Below are positions 27,427-37,266 of a stretch of DNA of 64,000 nucleotides, in pieces. The DNA lies in contig JBDXCV010000013.1 in NCBI GenBank assembly GCA_039980135.1, positions 186,001 to 250,000 of the forward strand, read 5' to 3'. A program made the position numbers and the translations under genes. Position 1 is the stretch's first letter, and each line of letters begins with the position of its first letter. This DNA comes from Alphaproteobacteria bacterium (GTDB taxonomy: Bacteria > Pseudomonadota > Alphaproteobacteria > UBA6615). Below the pieces are notes generated by a model, which had not been told where the DNA came from, did no database searches, and was given only the letters and a program-made list of their open reading frames with translations.

Positions 27427-28299
27427 TCATCCCCGACCGAGCGCCAGCGGCACGGATTCCATGAATTCCATGTATCGCTCGTGTAGCGCCGCGCTCAGCG
27501 ATCCGGGCTTCCCGTTCGCGATGACCGTGTCATCGATTGCCGTCACCGGGGTCACAAAGTGCGAGGAATTGCTTAAAAACGCCTCGCGCGCCGCCAGCGC
27601 CTCGTCGCAGGAGAACTTTCGTTCCTCGAACGCTATTCCCATATCCCCCGCAAGCCGAATAATGGCCTGGCGCGTGATGCCGCGCAGGATGTCCGGGCCT
27701 GCTGGGCGGGTCACGAGCGTCCCGTCCGCGGTCACAATCCACGCATTCGATGATGTGCCCTCGGTCACGAAACCGTCCGTGTCACACATCCACGCCTCAT
27801 ATGCACCGGCTTCCGCCGCCGCTTGCTTGCCGAGCACGTTGGGCAGCAATGCAACCGTCTTGATGTCACAGCGGGCCCAGCGCAGGTCATCAATCGTGAT
27901 GACCTTGACGCCTTCCTCGCGCATATCGGCGGGAAACTCGGTAATCGGGCGGACGGTCATGACCAGGGCCGAACGCGTTTCTTCGGGAAACTTGTGATCG
28001 CGTGGCGCCACCCCGCGGGTGACCTGGATGTAGAGCAGGCCCGTGGCATAGCGGTTGCGCCTGACCAGTTCCCGCATGGCTACAACAAGCGCCGCTCGCG
28101 ACAACGGCCAGGGGATGCTCAGCTCCCCGAGGGACCGGTCCAGTCGGTCGAGATGCGGCGCCTCATCGATCAGGCGTCCGCGGAACAGGTGGATGACCTC
28201 ATACACACCGTCGGCAAACTGATACCCGCGATCCTCGACATGCACGGCAGCACGACGGTGCTCGATATATCGACCGTTTACATAGGCAATACGCGGCAC
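27427..28299 (-). CDS. D-amino-acid transaminase-like PLP enzyme (class IV)
   Basis: 290 residues from GTG 28299, with GGGAG seven bases upstream; the longer frame to 28410 runs into trkA. Fold-type IV aminotransferase: it starts RIAYVNGRYIEH, has EDRGYQFADGVYEV, the PLP Lys in DIKTVALLPNVLGKQ, and phosphate-binding EGTSSNAWIV. These best match D-alanine aminotransferase (Dat); branched-chain aminotransferase or aminodeoxychorismate lyase are the alternatives. It lies 22 bases after trkA in the ntr-hfq cluster. Confidence 0.85.
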   Translation of the reverse strand: MPRIAYVNGRYIEHRRAAVHVEDRGYQFADGVYEVIHLFRGRLIDEAPHLDRLDRSLGELSIPWPLSRAALVVAMRELVRRNRYATGLLYIQVTRGVAPRDHKFPEETRSALVMTVRPITEFPADMREEGVKVITIDDLRWARCDIKTVALLPNVLGKQAAAEAGAYEAWMCDTDGFVTEGTSSNAWIVTADGTLVTRPAGPDILRGITRQAIIRLAGDMGIAFEERKFSCDEALAAREAFLSNSSHFVTPVTAIDDTVIANGKPGSLSAALHERYMEFMESVPLALGRG

Positions 28300-28321
28300 G
28301 AACGGCTCCCGTCGACGTGAT

Positions 28322-29698
28322 CTAGAAAAACTCGAGACGAACGGCGAACATTTTCTCGACCTTGCGCACGGCATCCTTCGTCGCGAACAGGATGATCCTG
28401 TCCCCGACATTGATCACCGTATCCTTGGTGACCATCAGCACCTCGTCATCGCGCAGGATCGACGCCACGATGACGCCCGTCGGCAATTTGGCATCGTTGA
28501 TCGCCTTGCCGATGAGGCTCGACGTCTCCAGCGCCTCGGCCTCAATGACCTCCCCGAAGTTTTCTCCGATCGAATGGACCGAGCGAATGCGGCCGCGGCG
28601 CACGATCTGCAGGATCGTCGAGACGGTAATAACCCGGGGATTGACCACGACATCGATGCCCAGGGGCGCCAGCAACGGGTTGTAGGTGTTGCTGTTCACG
28701 AGCGTGACCGCGCGTTCGGCCCCGTAGCGCTTGGCCAACAACGACGCGAGGATGTTGACCTCGTCATCGTTGGTTATCGCCACCACCGTGCTCGCCTTGC
28801 TGACGCCGGCCTCCGCCAGGATATCCGGATCGAGCGCATCGCCATGGATGACACTGGTCTTGGCCAACGCGTTGGCCGCTTCTTCGGCACGCTCCTTGTT
28901 CAGTTCGATGACCCGGGCAGTAATTCCCGAGAACCGTTCCTCGATATCCGCGGCAAGGCTCTGGCCGATGTTGCCGCCGCCGATGATGATGACCCGGCGC
29001 GCCTCCTGCTCCTGATGACCGAAAGCGGCCATGGCGCGCGGCACATGCTCGGCATCGATGACGATATAGACCTCGTCGCCCGGCTCCAGATGATCGTCGC
29101 CGGTCGGCACCATCGGCTTGCCTTCGCGGATGATGCCGACGATCGACAACCGCAGATCCGGAAACAGCGTCGTCAGCTGGCGCAACGGCGTATTCAGGAT
29201 CGGGCAGTCCACTTCACACCGGACGCCGATCAACCGCAACCGGTCGTTCGCCAGCGGAATCATCTCGAAGGAGCCGGGCACGGTGAAGCGCCGGCTGATC
29301 GCTTTCGCGACTTCGATTTCCGGCGAGATGATCACGTCGATCGGCATATTGTCGCGTGAGAAAAGGTCGGCCCAGATCGGATTGCGGTAGGCCTGCGACC
29401 GAATGCGCGCAATTTTCATCGGCACGTCGAACAGCGAGTGCGCGATCTGGCATGCGATCATGTTCACCTCGTCGGCAAACGTCACGGCCACGATCATGTC
29501 GGCATCGCGCGCACCCGCCGCCTCGAGCACATCGGGATGCGAGGCGAACCCGATCATTGTGGTCACATCCAGCGTATCGCGTATGCGTCGGATCAGTTCC
29601 GGGCTTTGATCGATAACAGTGACATCCACGCGCTCCGAAGCCAGCTCGCGCGCAATACTCGATCCGACCTGACCGCCACCACAGATAATCGCTTTCAT
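28322..29698 (-). CDS. trkA: Trk potassium uptake NAD-binding regulator TrkA
   Basis: 458 residues with two RCK units. The first Rossmann motif is AIICGGGQVGSSIARELA at the N terminus, and the second is RRVIIIGGGNIGQSLA around residue 233. Each is followed by a TrkA-C domain. It forms the cytoplasmic gating ring of the Trk K+ transporter. Its location after ntrX is conserved in Rhodospirillaceae. Confidence 0.95.
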   Translation of the reverse strand: MKAIICGGGQVGSSIARELASERVDVTVIDQSPELIRRIRDTLDVTTMIGFASHPDVLEAAGARDADMIVAVTFADEVNMIACQIAHSLFDVPMKIARIRSQAYRNPIWADLFSRDNMPIDVIISPEIEVAKAISRRFTVPGSFEMIPLANDRLRLIGVRCEVDCPILNTPLRQLTTLFPDLRLSIVGIIREGKPMVPTGDDHLEPGDEVYIVIDAEHVPRAMAAFGHQEQEARRVIIIGGGNIGQSLAADIEERFSGITARVIELNKERAEEAANALAKTSVIHGDALDPDILAEAGVSKASTVVAITNDDEVNILASLLAKRYGAERAVTLVNSNTYNPLLAPLGIDVVVNPRVITVSTILQIVRRGRIRSVHSIGENFGEVIEAEALETSSLIGKAINDAKLPTGVIVASILRDDEVLMVTKDTVINVGDRIILFATKDAVRKVEKMFAVRLEFF

Positions 29699-29758
29699 GG
29701 GAATCCCCTGAAACCAGCCGCGCCGCCGGGCGCCGCATTCAACAGTTCGGCCGCCCGC

Positions 29759-31159
29759 CTACTCCATACCTCGAACGGTGGGCCCTTTTACGCCAAGCGA
29801 CTTCAATTTGCGATGCAGCGCCGAACGCTCCATTCCGACAAAGGTTGCTGTCTTGGAAATATTGCCGCCGAAACGGTTGACCTGCGCCTCAAGATACTGC
29901 CGCTCGAATTCTTCGCGCGCATCGCGCAGCGACAACCCCAGGAACTCCGTATTCGCACTGCTCTGAAACGCCCTTGGCGTTTTATCCATGATTTCCGGGG
30001 GCAGCATCTCGGGGCGAATCGAAGCACTCGAATCGCTCGATGACATGATCAACAGCCATTCGATCACATTGCGCAACTGACGCACATTGCCGGGCCAGTT
30101 ATGGGCCTGCAAGGCCGTCATCGCGTCGGGGCCGATCCGGCGCGGCGGCATGCCGGCCTGCTCGGACGCGCGGCGCATGAAGTGTTCGGCAAGCTTCGGT
30201 ATGTCTTCGCGCCGGTCGGTCAGGTTCGGAATTTCGAACGGCACCACGTTCAGCCGGTAATAGAAGTCCTCGCGGAACTCGCCTGATCGAATTTCCTCGA
30301 GCAGGTCGCGGGTGGTGGTGGCAACAACACGCACGTCGACCTTGATTCGTTGACCTCCGCCGACCCGCTCGAAGGTCTGGTCCTGCAAAACCCGAACGAT
30401 CTTCCCCTGTGTCTCGATCGGCATGTCACCGACTTCATCGAGCAACAATGTCCCGTTATGAGCCTGTTCGAACAGACCGATCTTGCGACCTTCCGCCTCG
30501 CTGGTACGCCCGGACTCGACCCCAAAAAGTTCGATTTCCATGCGATCCGGCGCCATGGACGCACAGTTCACCACGACGAACGGCTGGTCGGCGCGGCGCG
30601 AGCTGGCATGCAGCATGCGCGCCGCCACCTCCTTGCCCGAACCCGCAGGGCCGGTGATCAGAACCCGGCTGCCGGTGGGCGCAACCTTCTCGATTCCCTG
30701 GCGCAGCAGCACGATGCCGGGTGAATCGCCTACCATCTCGGTCTCGGGGCCCGCGCGCAGCCGCAACTCGCGATTTTCACGCCGCAGACGCGCCGCCTCG
30801 ATCGCGCGGCTGACGATCGTGATGAGCCGGTCGGTCTTGAACGGCTTCTCGATATAGTCATAGGCCCCGACCTTGATCGCCTGAACCGCCGTCTCGACCG
30901 AACCATGCCCGCTGATCATCACGACGGGGACGTTCGGATGCTCACGGCGGATCAGATGCAGAAGCTCCATGCCGTCAAGGCGGCTGTCCTCGAGCCAGAT
31001 ATCGAGCACAACGAGGCTCGGCCGCCGCGCCGCGATCTGCTCGATCGCCTGCTCGGCATTCGCCGCATCGCGGGTCTCGTACCCCTCATCCTCGAGTACA
31101 CCGGCGATCAGAAGACGAATATCGTCTTCATCGTCGACTATGAGAATATCTTCAGCCAT
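29759..31159 (-). CDS. ntrX: Response regulator NtrX
   Basis: 466 residues. A receiver domain with the phospho-acceptor Asp53 (VVLDIWLEDS) precedes an AAA+ domain with Walker A GPAGSGKEV and Walker B GTLLLDEVGDMP. A Fis-type HTH sits at the C terminus (ISKTATFVGMERSALHRKL). The GAFTGA loop that contacts sigma-54 is absent: the position reads GVESGRTSEAEGRKIG. It pairs with NtrY, 17 bases upstream, and is linked to nitrogen, redox and envelope control in alphaproteobacteria. Confidence 0.95.
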   Translation of the reverse strand: MAEDILIVDDEDDIRLLIAGVLEDEGYETRDAANAEQAIEQIAARRPSLVVLDIWLEDSRLDGMELLHLIRREHPNVPVVMISGHGSVETAVQAIKVGAYDYIEKPFKTDRLITIVSRAIEAARLRRENRELRLRAGPETEMVGDSPGIVLLRQGIEKVAPTGSRVLITGPAGSGKEVAARMLHASSRRADQPFVVVNCASMAPDRMEIELFGVESGRTSEAEGRKIGLFEQAHNGTLLLDEVGDMPIETQGKIVRVLQDQTFERVGGGQRIKVDVRVVATTTRDLLEEIRSGEFREDFYYRLNVVPFEIPNLTDRREDIPKLAEHFMRRASEQAGMPPRRIGPDAMTALQAHNWPGNVRQLRNVIEWLLIMSSSDSSASIRPEMLPPEIMDKTPRAFQSSANTEFLGLSLRDAREEFERQYLEAQVNRFGGNISKTATFVGMERSALHRKLKSLGVKGPTVRGME

Positions 31160-31176
31160 GCCCTGACGTATCGCCC

Positions 31177-33516
31177 CTATCTCGCCGTCGACTGTTCATC
31201 GTCTTCGGTATTGCCGGATTGCGGCAGATCGACCTGCAGGGTCAATACAATGCGTGCGCCCGGAAGGCCGACACCCCGGTCCTCCAGGATCAAGGTTCCA
31301 CCATGTTGTTCGACGATTCGCGACACAATCGCCAACCCGAGCCCGGTTCCCTTGGAGCGAGTGGTGACGTAAGGCTCGGTCAGGCGATCGCGCTCCTCGA
31401 CCGGCAGGCCGCGACCGTTATCCTCGACGATGATCGACGCCGTGTTCCCGGTCTCGGTTAGCTGCATGCGCACCCACCCCGGCTCGCGCGCCGCGCCATC
31501 CGCCCCGTCGGGGCGGCCGACAATCGCATCGACGGCGTTCTGCAACAGATTGGTAAGCGCCTGGCTGACCAGGCCCGAATCGCAATTCGCGAGCACCGGG
31601 ATGCCCGGAAATTCGGTCTCGAACCGAATATCCGCGTGCGCCTGATCCTGCAGGAAAATCGCCTCGCGACAGATCTTCGCCAGGTCGACCGGCCGCATAA
31701 CGGGATTGGGCATCCGTGCAAACGCCGAGAACTCATCGACCATTCGGCCGATGTCCCCGACCTGCCGGACGATGGTGTCCGTACATTGGGCAAACACATC
31801 CGGGTCGCTCTGGACCTCTTTCAGATATTTTCGCTTCAGGCGCTCCGCCGACAATTGAATGGGGGTCAGCGGGTTCTTGATTTCATGCGCGATACGCCGC
31901 GCCACATCCGCCCACGCTGCCTTGCGCTGCGCCGATTGAAGCTCCGTGACATCATCGAATGTCACCACAAACCCGATCACTGTTTGCTGGGCATCATGCT
32001 CCGCCGCGATCCGGACATGCAGGGTCTTGCGGTCGGTGCCGGTTTCAACCGAGACCTCATCCTCGACAAGCCGCTCGGGGTCGCCGACCGCGCGCGCAAT
32101 CAGATCGGCCAGTTCCGGCACACACTCGCCGAGCTGGCGACCCATGAGTTCGTCCAGCCGAATACCAAGCAACGCGGTCGCGGACCGGTTCGGCAGGCTG
32201 ACACGCCCGGTATTGTCGAGGCCGACAACCCCCGCCGACACACCGCCGAGAACCGCTTCGGTGAACCGCCGCCTATCCTCGAGCTGCCGGTTCGCTTCCG
32301 TCAGTTCGCGGCGTTGCTCATCGAGCTGGCGCGTCATGCGATTGAAGGCGCGGGTCAACATGCCGATCTCGTCGTCGGACCGGCTCGCCTCGGCAAGACG
32401 CACACCAAGATTACCCGAGCGCACCATTTCCGCGGCATGGACGAGGCTGGCGATCGGGCGGGTTAAACGGTTGGCAAAAACGAAGGCGAGCCCGACTGCC
32501 GTCATGAGCAACAGCAGCGTGACGATGACAAAAATTGCTGCGAGTTCGATCTGCAAGTCGGTCAGTTCCGACTCGACCAGCGCATAGTCGTTCGCCGCGC
32601 GACGGGTCGTCTCGCGCAACTCCAGTACGTTCGGGTCGATGAACCGGCCGACATAGAGAAATACCTTGGGGCGCACATCGAGCCCGATCAGGGCCCGCAC
32701 ACGGTCGCGCCCCTCCGCCACCAGGACCACGGGTTCGCCGTTGCTCGAATCGACATAGGCCCAGGCGGGCGGCAGATCGAAGGTCAGGGACGAGGTGAAG
32801 CCAGCCTGGGTCAGGATTCGCCCCGTCGGGTCGAGCAGAAGCGCGCCATGCACGGAATGGCGTTCGGCCAGAACATCCAGGCTGCGCTGGGTTCGTCGGG
32901 TATCGGTCGCGATCTGCGGCCAGATTCGGTTCAGTTCCTCGGTCATCGCGAACGCGTCCGACCGGAAGATCTGTTCATGCTCGCTCAGATAGGCTTCCGA
33001 GACCCGCACCGAACTCTCGACGGCCTGGCGCACCCGGTCGCTGAACCAGTTCTGAATCGTGACATTGAAGAACAAGGCCGCCAGAACAACGGCCAGGATC
33101 GCCGGGACGATCGCAACGATCGAAAACAGACCGACGAGCCGGACATGCAAGCGGGCTGCTGCCAGACCGGCGCGGCGCTGACCCCATAGGCGCACCAGAC
33201 CCTGGACGACAACCGCACCGAGCGCCAGAACGAGCACGAGATCGACGGCAACCAGCACATCGAGCGCGGAATCGCCCATGCCGAAATCACTGTTGCCCGT
33301 CAGGGTCAGGAGTGTCGCGATACCGGCGGTGACGCCGACCGCCATAAGCATGAAGGCAAGGCGTCTACCGATGTTGGCACGCCCGGCCCACATGGCCACG
33401 CGCCGCATGGCGGCTGCGTCCCGGCGCCCGGAACCTCCCGCATATTCCGGCGTCGGTTCAGACGTCACATGCAAGGCCTGTCCGTGCGCCTTCCCGGGGC
33501 TTACTTCATCGGTCAT
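31177..33516 (-). CDS. ntrY: Sensor histidine kinase NtrY
   Basis: 779 residues. An N-terminal multi-helix membrane region (about 50-165) and a periplasmic segment are followed by another helix and a HAMP domain (NRLTRPIASLVHAAEMV). A PAS domain, the HisKA motif RRIAHEIKNPLTP near residue 545 and an HATPase domain (DNGRGLPVEERDRLTEPY and GTGLGLAIV) complete it. It phosphorylates NtrX in response to an unknown envelope or redox cue. It starts 85 bases after ntrC, with a stem-rich spacer between. Confidence 0.95.
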   Translation of the reverse strand: MTDEVSPGKAHGQALHVTSEPTPEYAGGSGRRDAAAMRRVAMWAGRANIGRRLAFMLMAVGVTAGIATLLTLTGNSDFGMGDSALDVLVAVDLVLVLALGAVVVQGLVRLWGQRRAGLAAARLHVRLVGLFSIVAIVPAILAVVLAALFFNVTIQNWFSDRVRQAVESSVRVSEAYLSEHEQIFRSDAFAMTEELNRIWPQIATDTRRTQRSLDVLAERHSVHGALLLDPTGRILTQAGFTSSLTFDLPPAWAYVDSSNGEPVVLVAEGRDRVRALIGLDVRPKVFLYVGRFIDPNVLELRETTRRAANDYALVESELTDLQIELAAIFVIVTLLLLMTAVGLAFVFANRLTRPIASLVHAAEMVRSGNLGVRLAEASRSDDEIGMLTRAFNRMTRQLDEQRRELTEANRQLEDRRRFTEAVLGGVSAGVVGLDNTGRVSLPNRSATALLGIRLDELMGRQLGECVPELADLIARAVGDPERLVEDEVSVETGTDRKTLHVRIAAEHDAQQTVIGFVVTFDDVTELQSAQRKAAWADVARRIAHEIKNPLTPIQLSAERLKRKYLKEVQSDPDVFAQCTDTIVRQVGDIGRMVDEFSAFARMPNPVMRPVDLAKICREAIFLQDQAHADIRFETEFPGIPVLANCDSGLVSQALTNLLQNAVDAIVGRPDGADGAAREPGWVRMQLTETGNTASIIVEDNGRGLPVEERDRLTEPYVTTRSKGTGLGLAIVSRIVEQHGGTLILEDRGVGLPGARIVLTLQVDLPQSGNTEDDEQSTAR

Positions 33517-33547
33517 TCGATGCTCGATAGTGCACGTGCTTCCGTTG

Positions 33548-33577
33548 CCCCATCAGGGGTAGACCCAATATGGGGTC
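33548..33577 (-). other. Two adjacent stems in the ntrC-ntrY spacer with an alternative pairing
   Basis: CCCC-ATCA-GGGG (33548-33559) and GACCC-AATATG-GGGTC (33562-33577) lie side by side. CCCCAT (33548-33553) can also pair with ATGGGG (33570-33575), excluding both small stems. The layout allows an RNA switch or a weak attenuator between the NtrBC and NtrYX gene pairs, but no T-run follows. Confidence 0.4.
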
Positions 33578-33601
33578 AATTCGGTGAAAACGCACGATTT
33601 C

Positions 33602-35050
33602 CTATTTTACGCCTCGTACAACATCAATGTCTAACTCACGGATTTTCTTACGTAATGTGTTCCGGTTCAGCCCCAGCATTTCGGCGGCGCGAAGCTGATT
33701 ACCGCGCGTGGCCTCAAGCGCCAGCGCGATGAGTGGGCGCTCCAGTTCATGCAACATCCGACCGTAGAGTCCGGGGGCCGGCAATCCGTCCCGGTGGGCC
33801 GAGAAATATGTCCGCAAGTGGCGTTCGACGGCGCCGGAAAGCGATTCGTCCTCGCCCCCCGCTTCGCCTGCCGAGCCCGGTGCGGACTGCGCCAGTTCCG
33901 CCTCGATCATTTCGACGCTGATGACTTCCTGGCTGTAGAGTGCGGTCAGCCGCTGCACGAGGTTTTCCAACTCCCGGACATTGCCCGGCCAGCGATAGTC
34001 CTGCAGGCGCAGCATCGCCTCCGGGACAAAGGTCTTGGGAGCCATACCGCCGGTTTCGGTATTCGAAAGGAAATGCCGGACCAGCTCCGGGATATCCTCG
34101 GATCGCTCGCGCAAGGGCGGAATGCGCAGCGGCACCACGTTCAGACGGTAGTAGAGATCTTCCCGGAACAGGCCCTGACGGACGGCGAGGCGCAGATCAC
34201 GATGGGTCGCGGCGATGATGCGTACGTTCGTGGAGATCGGGGTGCGGCCGCCAACCGTCGAATACTCACCTTCCTGTAACACCCGGAGCAAACGTGTCTG
34301 GGCCTCAACCGGCATGTCGCCGATCTCATCGAGGAACAGCGTGCCGCCCTCCGCCTGTTCGAAACGTCCCGAGTACCGACTGGTGGCGCCGGTGAAGGCC
34401 CCCTTCTCATGGCCGAAGAGCTCGCTTTCAATGAGTTCGCGCGGGATTGCGGCCATGTTGATCGCCACGAAGGGGCCGAACTTGCGTTTGCCATAGTCGT
34501 GCAGTGCGCGCGCGACCAGTTCCTTGCCAGTGCCCGATTCTCCGGTCACCATGACCGTCAGATCGGTATTCATCAGTCGGGCCAGCACCCGGTAGATGTC
34601 CTGCATCGCCGAGGAACGCCCGATCAGCGGCAGATCCTCTTCCTCGCCCGGCAGACCGTGATCCGGTGCCGCGGCGGGCGCCGGGCTCTCGGACAATGCG
34701 CGCTGGACGACCTCGACCACCTCCTTGAGGTCAAAGGGCTTGGGCAGATATTCGAACGCGCCGCGTTCGGTCGCCCGAACGGCGGTCAGCAGTGTGTTCT
34801 GGGCACTCATCACGATGATGCGCAGGTCGGGGCGAATCTTCCGAATTCGGGGGATCAGGTCGAGGCCATTCTCGTCGGGCATGACCACATCCGTGATCAC
34901 CAGATCGCCTTCGCCGTCGGCAATCCAGCGCCAGAGGTTGGCCGCCGTCCCGGTCGAGCGCACCTCATGGCCAAGGCGTCCCAGCGCCTGGCCCAGAACG
35001 GTGCGGATACTCCGGTCGTCATCGGCAACGAGAATCGTCGCGGCGCTCAT
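33602..35050 (-). CDS. ntrC: Nitrogen regulator NtrC
   Basis: 482 residues. Receiver domain with Asp54 ([12 protein letters not shown]), sigma-54 AAA+ domain with GESGTGKEL, an intact GAFTGA ([12 protein letters not shown]) and FLDEIGDMP, and a C-terminal Fis-type HTH ([16 protein letters not shown]). It activates sigma-54 promoters under nitrogen limitation. It overlaps ntrB by 4 bases. Confidence 0.97.
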   Translation of the reverse strand: MSAATILVADDDRSIRTVLGQALGRLGHEVRSTGTAANLWRWIADGEGDLVITDVVMPDENGLDLIPRIRKIRPDLRIIVMSAQNTLLTAVRATERGAFEYLPKPFDLKEVVEVVQRALSESPAPAAAPDHGLPGEEEDLPLIGRSSAMQDIYRVLARLMNTDLTVMVTGESGTGKELVARALHDYGKRKFGPFVAINMAAIPRELIESELFGHEKGAFTGATSRYSGRFEQAEGGTLFLDEIGDMPVEAQTRLLRVLQEGEYSTVGGRTPISTNVRIIAATHRDLRLAVRQGLFREDLYYRLNVVPLRIPPLRERSEDIPELVRHFLSNTETGGMAPKTFVPEAMLRLQDYRWPGNVRELENLVQRLTALYSQEVISVEMIEAELAQSAPGSAGEAGGEDESLSGAVERHLRTYFSAHRDGLPAPGLYGRMLHELERPLIALALEATRGNQLRAAEMLGLNRNTLRKKIRELDIDVVRGVK

Positions 35051-36177
35051 GTCGTATCTCCCGCCGCCGTGTCATCCACCGGCAGCATCACCTTGAACGC
35101 GGTGCCCGTATTATCGCTCTCCAGATCGATGACGCCGCCATGGTCGCCAACCAGCTTGGCCACAAGAGCCAGCCCCAACCCGCTTCCGTTTTTCTTGGAT
35201 GTCACGAAGGGATCAAACAGGTAGGGCTGGATATCGGCGGGCACCCCTGATCCATTGTCACGAATGGTGATTTCGATCGGCAGGTCGACCCGCTCGCCGG
35301 TCCCGGGCAGGGCCAGGCGCAGCCCGTGTCGGTAACGGGTTTCGATGCGTATTTCGCCGCCTTGGTCGTCGACGGCCTCGGCCGCATTCTTCACCAGATT
35401 GAGGAACACCTGAATCAGCTGGTCCCGGTTTCCGAATACCATCGGGAGGGAAGGATCGAACAACGGTACGAACCGGACATTGCGGGCAAAGCCGCTCTCC
35501 GCAGAACGTTGTGCCCGATCGAGGACTTCGTGAATGTTTACCGCGGATCGTTCTGGAAGCCGCTCATCGGAGAACGCCTCCATGCGATTTACCAGGGAGA
35601 CGATCCGGTCGGCCTCTTCGCAGATCAACTGCGTCAGTTCACGCCCGTTCTCGTCCGTATCGTCTTCCAGCAGCTGTGCTGCACCGCGAATACCGGAAAG
35701 CGGGTTCTTGACCTCGTGGGCCAGCATCGACGCCATCGCCGTCACCGATCGAGCCGCACCGCGATGCACCAGCTGCCGGTCGATATGCCGTGCCAACGTC
35801 TGCTCATGCAGGCTGATGATCACCACGCCGCCGTCTTCGGGAGAGGGCTGCACCTGAACGGACATCTCACGCTCGTTCAACCGCGGCCCCTCGATACGCA
35901 CATCGCGTTCGGCATAACTCGCGCCGGCCCGCCTGGCTTTTTCTATGATGAAGAACAACGGGTTGTCGGATGCAATGAAGCCATCCAGGGAGGTGCCGAC
36001 AAGACCATGTGCCGCGACGCCGAACATCTGCTCGGCCGCGTAGTTCACAAAGCGAATCGTGTTGTCCTCACCGACCGCGATCACGGCGTCGCTGAGGGCG
36101 TTGAGAATCGAGACGGGGTCAACACCGGCAAACATGCCAACGGCGGAATGGCGCGAAAGATCATCGGCGATCGTCAT
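35047..36177 (-). CDS. ntrB: Nitrogen sensor kinase NtrB
   Basis: About 376 residues. An N-terminal PAS domain ([22 protein letters not shown]) precedes the HisKA motif with His about 154 ([18 protein letters not shown]) and an HATPase domain ([26 protein letters not shown]). It is soluble, with no membrane helix, as expected for GlnL/NtrB controlled by PII proteins. ATG 36177 or GTG 36180 both overlap the dusB stop. Confidence 0.95.
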   Translation of the reverse strand: MTIADDLSRHSAVGMFAGVDPVSILNALSDAVIAVGEDNTIRFVNYAAEQMFGVAAHGLVGTSLDGFIASDNPLFFIIEKARRAGASYAERDVRIEGPRLNEREMSVQVQPSPEDGGVVIISLHEQTLARHIDRQLVHRGAARSVTAMASMLAHEVKNPLSGIRGAAQLLEDDTDENGRELTQLICEEADRIVSLVNRMEAFSDERLPERSAVNIHEVLDRAQRSAESGFARNVRFVPLFDPSLPMVFGNRDQLIQVFLNLVKNAAEAVDDQGGEIRIETRYRHGLRLALPGTGERVDLPIEITIRDNGSGVPADIQPYLFDPFVTSKKNGSGLGLALVAKLVGDHGGVIDLESDNTGTAFKVMLPVDDTAAGDTT

Positions 36178-37184
36178 CACGCGGCCTCCAGCGACAAGTC
36201 ATGGAAACGGTGCATCTCGTCAAAAATCACCCGCTCGTCGAGCGTGTTGTTGACCACATTGCGGAACTCGGCGGCACCGGGAATTCCCGTGATGTACCAG
36301 CCGATATGCTTGCGGGCGTTGCGAATGCCGGTGCTCACGCCATACAGACTGAGCATCCCGTCGAGATGCTCGCGCAGGATGCGCCAGCGCGCGGCGATAT
36401 CGGGTTCGGGCCGGACCTGCCCGGTCGCGAAATGATGTGCCACATCGCCGGGGAACCAGGGGCGCCCCTGGGCCGCGCGACCAATCATCACCGCGTCCGC
36501 GCCAGACCGGTCGAGACAGGCATACGCGTCTTCGATCGTGCGAATATCGCCGTTCGCGATCAGCGGTATGGACACGCTGTCTTTTACGTTTGCGATAAAG
36601 TCCCAGTCGGCCGTGCCGGTATAGAACTGGCAACGGGTACGGCCATGAACTGTCAGCATCTGCACCCCGATATCCTCGGCGATGCGTGCAAGTTCGGGGG
36701 CATTCCGGCTGTCATCGTCCCAACCGGTGCGCATTTTCACGCTCACGGGCACGTCAACCACATCGACCACGGCCCGCATGATCGCTGTCGCCAGGGGGAC
36801 ATCGCGCATCATCGCCGAACCGGACGCCTTGCGGACAATCTTCTTGGCCGGGCAACCGAAGTTGATGTCGATCAGATCGGCGCCCCGTTCGACGGCCAGC
36901 ACGGCCGCGTCGGCCATGATCTGGGGTTCGGTGCCCGCCAGTTGGATTGCCACAGGGCCGGTGCCCTCGTCAAACAGCATCCGCTGGGAAGACTGGCGCG
37001 TGTTCAGAAGCATCTGGCGGCTGGCCACCATCTCGGATACCACCAGACCGGCACCGAATCGCGACGCCAAACGCCGGAACGGGCGATCACTGACACCCGA
37101 CATGGGCGCAAGCACGACCCTGTTGGGGAAGCTGACGGCCCCGATTTTGAGGGGCTCTGACGGATTCTGGAATATATTGCTCAT
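36177..37184 (-). CDS. dusB: tRNA-dihydrouridine synthase DusB
   Basis: 335 residues, an FMN-dependent TIM barrel. It has [16 protein letters not shown] at the start, the catalytic Cys in [13 protein letters not shown], and [14 protein letters not shown] and IPLIANGDI later. It reduces uridine in tRNA D-loops. In alphaproteobacteria it is the NifR3 protein heading the ntrBC operon, as here. There is no clear Shine-Dalgarno before the ATG. Confidence 0.95.
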   Translation of the reverse strand: MSNIFQNPSEPLKIGAVSFPNRVVLAPMSGVSDRPFRRLASRFGAGLVVSEMVASRQMLLNTRQSSQRMLFDEGTGPVAIQLAGTEPQIMADAAVLAVERGADLIDINFGCPAKKIVRKASGSAMMRDVPLATAIMRAVVDVVDVPVSVKMRTGWDDDSRNAPELARIAEDIGVQMLTVHGRTRCQFYTGTADWDFIANVKDSVSIPLIANGDIRTIEDAYACLDRSGADAVMIGRAAQGRPWFPGDVAHHFATGQVRPEPDIAARWRILREHLDGMLSLYGVSTGIRNARKHIGWYITGIPGAAEFRNVVNNTLDERVIFDEMHRFHDLSLEAA

Positions 37185-37221
37185 TTATTGCGCACATGCA
37201 CCAAGTGACTATGGTTTGTGC

Positions 37222-37250
37222 ATAATAGACGCTATGTTGCAGTGCAACAA
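37222..37250 (-). promoter_or_regulatory. Predicted dusB-ntrBC promoter
   Basis: On the minus strand, TTGTTG (-35, 37245-37250) and TATTAT (-10, 37222-37227) are 17 bases apart, 38 bases before the dusB ATG. This is a good sigma-70-like match. A 15-base palindrome covers the -35 and part of the spacer. Confidence 0.5.
37235..37249. promoter_or_regulatory. Operator-like palindrome TGTTGCA-G-TGCAACA
   Basis: The dyad is perfect except for the central base. It overlaps the predicted -35 box of the dusB-ntrBC promoter, so a bound protein would block polymerase. A second inverted repeat ATGCAC/GTGCAT (37196-37201 and 37218-37223, 16-base spacer) sits just downstream. Its arms match NtrC half-sites (TGCAC) but with unusual spacing. 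NtrC autoregulation is plausible but not shown. Confidence 0.45.
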
Positions 37251-37266
37251 GAACTATTTATGGCCT

